DNA of 64,000 bases, taken from contig MU001499.1 in NCBI GenBank assembly GCA_010093485.1, forward strand, positions 1,627,397-1,691,396, given 5' to 3'. The notes under the pieces were generated by a model that saw only the letters and a program-made list of their open reading frames with translations, made no database searches and had not been told where the DNA came from. Made by a program: the position numbers and the translations under genes. Shown here one piece after another: positions 58,999-64,000 of this stretch (the stretch's first letter is position 1; the number at the start of each line of letters is the position of its first letter). The stretch is from Karstenula rhodostoma CBS 690.94. Lineage: Eukaryota; Ascomycota; Dothideomycetes; Pleosporales; Didymosphaeriaceae.

Positions 58999-59338
58999 AT
59001 ATAATAGAGATTTTCCTACTAAAAAATTCTACCCTTTCCCCCTAGAAGTTCTTCTATTTCCCCCTATTTCTTAGAAAGAATCCTAGATTACCTCTCCCCT
59101 ATCTACCTTATACTAGCCCTATATTTTTAAATACTTTTATAAAGTGTATAGAGGTTCTTTAATACTAATTAGTTAGTATTAAAGAACCTCTATATACTTT
59201 ATAAAAGTATTTAAAGATATAGGGCTAGTATAAGGTAGATAGGGGAGAGGTAATCTAGAATCCTCTCTAAGAAGTAGGGGGAAATAGAAGAACTTCTAGG
59301 GGGAAAAGGGATAGAATTTCTTAATAGTAGGAAAGTTA
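58999..59338. repeat. Near-perfect palindrome, arms of about 165 bp
   Basis: The arms 58999-59168 and 59173-59338 are inverted copies around a 4-nt centre (59169-59172). Only a few substitutions and small indels separate them, e.g. AAAGTGTATAG against AAAGTATATAG. The outer parts (TTTCCCCCTAGAAGTTC and its complement) still pair. It could be a foldback element or two head-to-head insertions. Confidence 0.88.
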
Positions 59339-59594
59339 TAGGGTTTTTTCCTACTAGAATTTTATAATTACTACTAGTTTAGTAATAATATACTTAATAG
59401 CTATATTAATAGTAACCTTAGTAGCTATATAAATATTAACCTTAATAATAGAAATAGATACTTCTTTTAATAGAAAAGGTATAATAATAAATATTATAGC
59501 TACTATTATTTATATATTAGTAGGCACGCGCTAAGTCTATTTAGGGTTAGTATTACGCTAGTCCCGTTTTAGCTAGCTTAGCACTACGCCCTTT

Positions 59595-59738
59595 CTAGTT
59601 AGCCTGTATATAGATACTGGGCGTGCCTTAGCCACTTTTTTAGTCCCCCTTTATTCGTGTATTGGTAAAGTATAACGCGCCTTTTTATCCCCCCTACTTT
59701 ATTAAGTTACCCTACCTTATAGTAAATCTCTATAATAT
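59595..59738 (+). repeat. Short repeat family, copy A (partly RIP-mutated)
   Basis: Aligns from end to end with the repeat at 62082-62223 in the same orientation, differing mainly by C-to-T and G-to-A changes. It keeps some CpG. The flanking 59522-59594 is also unusually CpG-rich for the block. Confidence 0.85.
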
Positions 59739-62081
59739 AGCTACTATCTAAAATATCTTATTAAGATATTACTTATAGGTATATATTTATATCCTTATAT
59801 TAGTAAGTTAGTCTTTACTTTAGTAAAATATATAATAGGCACAATAATATTTACTATAAATTATACTAACCTATTATAACTAGCTTAATAGTATATATAA
59901 TAAAGTATAGTAAGTAAGCTACTCTAGTAATATATAGTATATAGGTATATAGTAACTATTTATTATATATAAATATATCTACTATTTATTATAATCTATA
60001 GTTACTATACTTAACTAAGACTATTACTTTTTTTCTCTCTACTTATAATAACTTATACTTTCTCTACTACTTTATAATTACCTTAATAAATCGCGACTAT
60101 AGTATCTATACTTATAATACTAATAAGTATTACCCTACTAAACTTAGCTTATATTAGTATATTTTATAATCTTATTATAGAGTATAATAGTAAGGCGACC
60201 CTTAATATACTTACTAGAGTTTTTAATTATAATATATCTATATTTAACCTTATATTTATTATAATTAGGGAGATAATAGGCTTATATCTAGATATACTCT
60301 TCTACTTAAAGGGCTTAAATAAACTAGTAGTTATTATAGTAGTAAAGAGTAAGGTATATAATAAAATAAAATAGATAGAAAAGGATATTATCTTATAAGG
60401 GTTAGGGATTTTACTAGAAGTTTTTAACTATTTATAGTAAGTAGTCCTTTTAAGGTAATAAGAGGATTAGGCCTATAAAAACCCTATAGTAATATTAAAA
60501 TATACTTACCTATTACCTTAGAAGTAATTAGTAACTAATAATATATATAGAACTAAAGAGTATATACCTAAGTACTAGTATATAAAAAAGGATATATAAG
60601 TATTACTTAAAAAAAACTAGTCTTTCTAATTTAATAAGATTCTTATTATAGTATATAATAGCTATAGCTAATAGCTTACTAACCCTATTATCTAGTTATA
60701 TACTAGAAATCTAATTTAGTCTATAGATAATATAAAACTTATCCTCTATAAAAAAGATTAAGTTAGTAAATTTACTTATAAAAGTATAGAGTATAGTATA
60801 CTTTAGATTAAAATATAGAAGGTAATAGAGATATATAACTATAAGCTATTTAATAAAGTAATAGAATTAAAATAGTAATTCTAGAGTATAGTAGAGGATA
60901 TTTTTATTCTACTAGAAATATAGAACCTTATTACTAACTAGACTTATATACTAAAGGAGCTTAGTTAGACTATATAGCTAGTTATAGTAATTAATAAGAA
61001 TAAAGATATATATAGTATACTTTCTATATTTATATATACTATAGTATACTAATAACTATCTTAGGTATAGTAATTATATAGTATATATATTAGATTAGAA
61101 AGGCTATTTAGGCTAGTAATATAAATAATATAATAATATTAGAATAGGGATACTAATATATAGAAGGCTAATAATAAGAATATAAAATTCTACTTTTTAC
61201 TATAATTTATAGTATAGAGCCTTTATACTATATACCCTCCTATAGTAAAAATATATAAAAGACTACTATCTTTATACTCTCTTAATAAATAAAGTACTAC
61301 TATATATATATCTAGTATAAGTATATAAATATACTAGATATTATAATAGCTAGTACTAAAGAATTAATTCTATAAGATATAGTAATTTATTATAGTATTT
61401 AATAAAAGAACCTTATAAATAAAGTATAGCCTAGTAGTATAAAAATAACTATAAAATAAAATAAGAATATTAGGAGTTATAGTAATTTATTATACTATTT
61501 AGTAGTTAAATCTAGTATAGATAGTATAGTATAGGAATATAAATATACCTATAATATAAATAGAGAGGAATATAAATAGGGATAATTTAGTAATAATATA
61601 GAATTATACTATATAATAAAGTAATTTATAGTAAAAATAGTAGTAGTAAATAGTAGTATTATTTATTAGCGAGAGAGAGTAACTATACTAGTTTAAAATA
61701 GGTTAGGTTACTAAGCTAAGGTCACGTAATAACTAATATAGGATAATAATAATAAATTAAACCTTTTCTTTTATACTAAGTAACTCTATAATATAGAGTA
61801 ATAATAATAAACTAATACTTCTCTTTTATACTATATAATCCTTATAATACTACCTATTTTTAATATACTATATATATATTTATAGCTATAGCGAAGCGAA
61901 AGTAGGCTATAGTAGTCTAGTTTAAAAGTATAATAAAATAGTATAAGTAGATAATAATAGACTACTAATAATAGATACCTAAGGGTATTATAATAATTAG
62001 ACTTTAACTATAAGGATTATAAGTTAGTATATAGGATAAAATAGTATAGTATACCCTTTATAAGGTTTATAAGGATCTAAT

Positions 62082-62223
62082 TTTGGTTAGCCTGCGCACA
62101 GACGCTGGGCAAGCCTTAGCCGCTTTTTTGGTCCCCCTTTGTTCGTGCATTGGCAAAGCACAACGCACCTTTTTGTCCCCCCTACTTTATTGAGTTACCC
62201 TACCTCATAGTGAATCTCTACAA
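62082..62223 (+). mobile_element. Short non-autonomous insertion, copy B, little RIP
   Basis: 142 bp of ordinary composition with many CA and TG, sharply bounded inside RIP-mutated DNA. It is flanked by the identical 14-mer TATAAGGATCTAAT at 62068-62081 and 62224-62237, a target-site duplication. No terminal inverted repeats are seen. Read on the minus strand it ends in a short A run (CCAAAA), which with the 14-bp duplication resembles a SINE-like retroposon; no Pol III box was recognised. It is related to copies at 59595-59738 and 50516-50625. Confidence 0.8.
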
Positions 62224-64000
62224 TATAAGGATCTAATATTATTTAGTTATACCCCTTAAATAGATATTTATAAGATAGTATATAATAAAATACTTAGTAA
62301 ACTATAAATAAATAAATAGTTTAAAGTCTTCTAGAACTATTCTTATTTAGTACTTTAGAATAAGGAGAAGGTAAAGATTTAGTATAATAGAGTTATACTT
62401 AGGATCTAGATAGTAATAATATAAGGTTTAAAAAATATATATAAAGACCTAATAATAAGTATAATAGATAGAGAAAAAATTTAAAGTTAGAGTATATTAA
62501 TCTTATTATAAAATATATAATAAAGAGAATTAGTTAGCTCCTTTATAAGTACTAGTATAACTAGTATAACTAGATTTTATATATTTTATATTAATACTAG
62601 TCTACTAATTTATATTTAGAATATCTAATATACTTTTAGTAAGAATAGACTAAGCTTCTAGGTATATAGTAAGAGGTTAAGAGTTTTCTCTATTTAATTT
62701 TTATCTTTTATCTAATATAATTATATTTCTATAATAACTAGCTAAGAAAATAAAGAGGTTAGGTTAACCTTAGTTATATTTAATATACTTAAGGATATTA
62801 CTTATATAAATCTTATTATATTAGGTCTAGAAATAGTATAATTTAATATATAGTTATTTAATACTCTAAGACTAAAAAAGATTAGAACTACTACTATACT
62901 ATAGACTAAGGTATAGTAACTACTAGCTAATAGAATATTAGAATAGAATATTATAGTAGCTTTTCTAAATATTATACTAGAGGGTATATATATTTTTACC
63001 CTACTTCTATATAATATTATACTAATAAATCTACTAAATAAGACTCTTATTAAACTATATAGTAAAATCTAAATATAAGGTATTAGGAATAATATAGGCC
63101 CTACTAATAAAACTATTAGTAACTATTATAATAAAACTAGTAGTTAAGAGAGTAATAATAGTATATAACTAGAGTAAAAAGGTAAGAGCTTAGTATTAAT
63201 AGATAGAAATTTAGTATAAATTATAGTAAACTAATATCTAATAGCCCTAGCCTATTAGTGTAAAGGATATTATCTAGTTTATCCTCTACTACTATTAATT
63301 TCTTAAATACTAAGTAAAGGTAATAAGGACTATCTAAAGATTTATATAATAATAATAAGTTATTAAGCTTATACTTTAATATACTAGCTTATAACTTAAA
63401 GATAGGTTTATAAACCCCTAGTAATTATATAATAAGTATAAGCTATTTATTTTTATAAATATTACTATTACTATATATAACTTTATTATATAATTTAATA
63501 CTAATAGATATAGATAAAGTAAAGGTAGTTATAAAAATAAATAGGGTAGACCTATTTATTAGTAGTAAAGTTTAAAATATAGAATTTAGATAGAGTTTAA
63601 TATAAAAATAGTTAGAGGAACTTAGATATATATTATAGTAAGTTACTATAAATTCACGCCCTACTAGAACTATACTAATAACTATATATAGGGTAAATAC
63701 TACTATTAATACTAAACTTAGCTAGATATATACTTAAATAACTATAGAGTTATATCTTATAATAGCTAATATATTTATACTTAATAAAGATATACTTATA
63801 ATATTTTATAAACTAATTTTATTCCCCTTAATATAGGGCCTTATACCTAGAGTAGGAATATCTACCTACTAATAGATAGTATTAGCTAAAATAATTATCT
63901 AAATATTTAGAGGTAGTAGTAATAAATCTAGACCTAGTATAGAGAAGTTATATCTATACCTTTTAAATTTTATTATAAAATACTAGATTACTTAATAATA

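Larger units (their letters stand above)
48162..64000. repeat. AT-rich, RIP-mutated repeat block
   Basis: About 15.8 kb running to the window edge, made almost entirely of A and T. The dinucleotides CA and TG are nearly absent, whereas CT, AG, AC, GT, CC and GG persist. That is the pattern left by RIP acting on CpA on both strands. All six frames are full of stops and no gene is intact. The underlying sequences are presumably transposons, but no transposase or reverse-transcriptase motif could be read through the mutations. Recognisable sub-elements are listed separately. Confidence 0.92.

Overview
The window is nuclear DNA of a filamentous ascomycete, most likely a Dothideomycete (inferred). 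The genes have short introns, mostly 44 to 120 nt, with GT or GC donors, CTAAC/CTGAC-like branch points and YAG acceptors. They include fungus-specific families: a HET domain, a HeLo domain, DUF6594, LPxELRN-type proteins, PMR1 and Mis14. The last 16 kb is an AT-rich block almost emptied of CpA/TpG, the signature of repeat-induced point mutation (RIP). A tRNA-Ser(AGA) and one 133-N assembly gap are also present. All splice sites were read by eye, so the gene models are predictions.

Layout. 1-11.3 kb: a secreted-protein start cut by the window edge (-), a coactosin-type ADF-H protein (-), a single-pass membrane protein (-), and a 10-exon gene (+) for a 1849-aa protein with two complete subtilisin (S8) units in tandem. 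11.9-20.1 kb: two LPxELRN-type proteins (-) on either side of a HET-domain protein (-) and a 127-aa orphan (+). 21-31 kb: the Golgi Ca2+/Mn2+ ATPase PMR1 (-) diverging from the cohesin kleisin RAD21 (+), then a DUF6594 membrane protein (+). 33-42 kb: a Ras-GAP of the gap1/sar1 type (+), a 126-aa conserved-looking protein of five coding blocks' worth of short exons (four exons, +), the kinetochore subunit Mis14/Nsl1 broken by the gap (+), a Sas2-like MYST acetyltransferase (-) and an F-box-like protein (-). 43-48 kb: tRNA-Ser, a quinone oxidoreductase (-), an allantoate/pantothenate-type MFS permease (+), and a HeLo-domain pseudogene (+) exactly on the border of the AT block.

48.1-64 kb: no intact gene. 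It holds RIP-destroyed repeats, including a near-perfect palindrome of about 330 bp (59.0-59.34 kb), a pair of inverted ends about 1.2 kb apart (49.1 and 50.4 kb), and three copies of one short repeat. One of those copies (62082-62223) is nearly free of RIP and is flanked by a 14-bp direct repeat, so it appears to have inserted after its surroundings were mutated.

The housekeeping genes (PMR1, RAD21, gap1, Mis14, Sas2, coactosin) are independent of each other; fungal genes are monocistronic and no pathway cluster is evident. The most unusual content is the tandem two-subtilase protein, the HET/HeLo self-recognition-type genes, and the post-RIP insertion.
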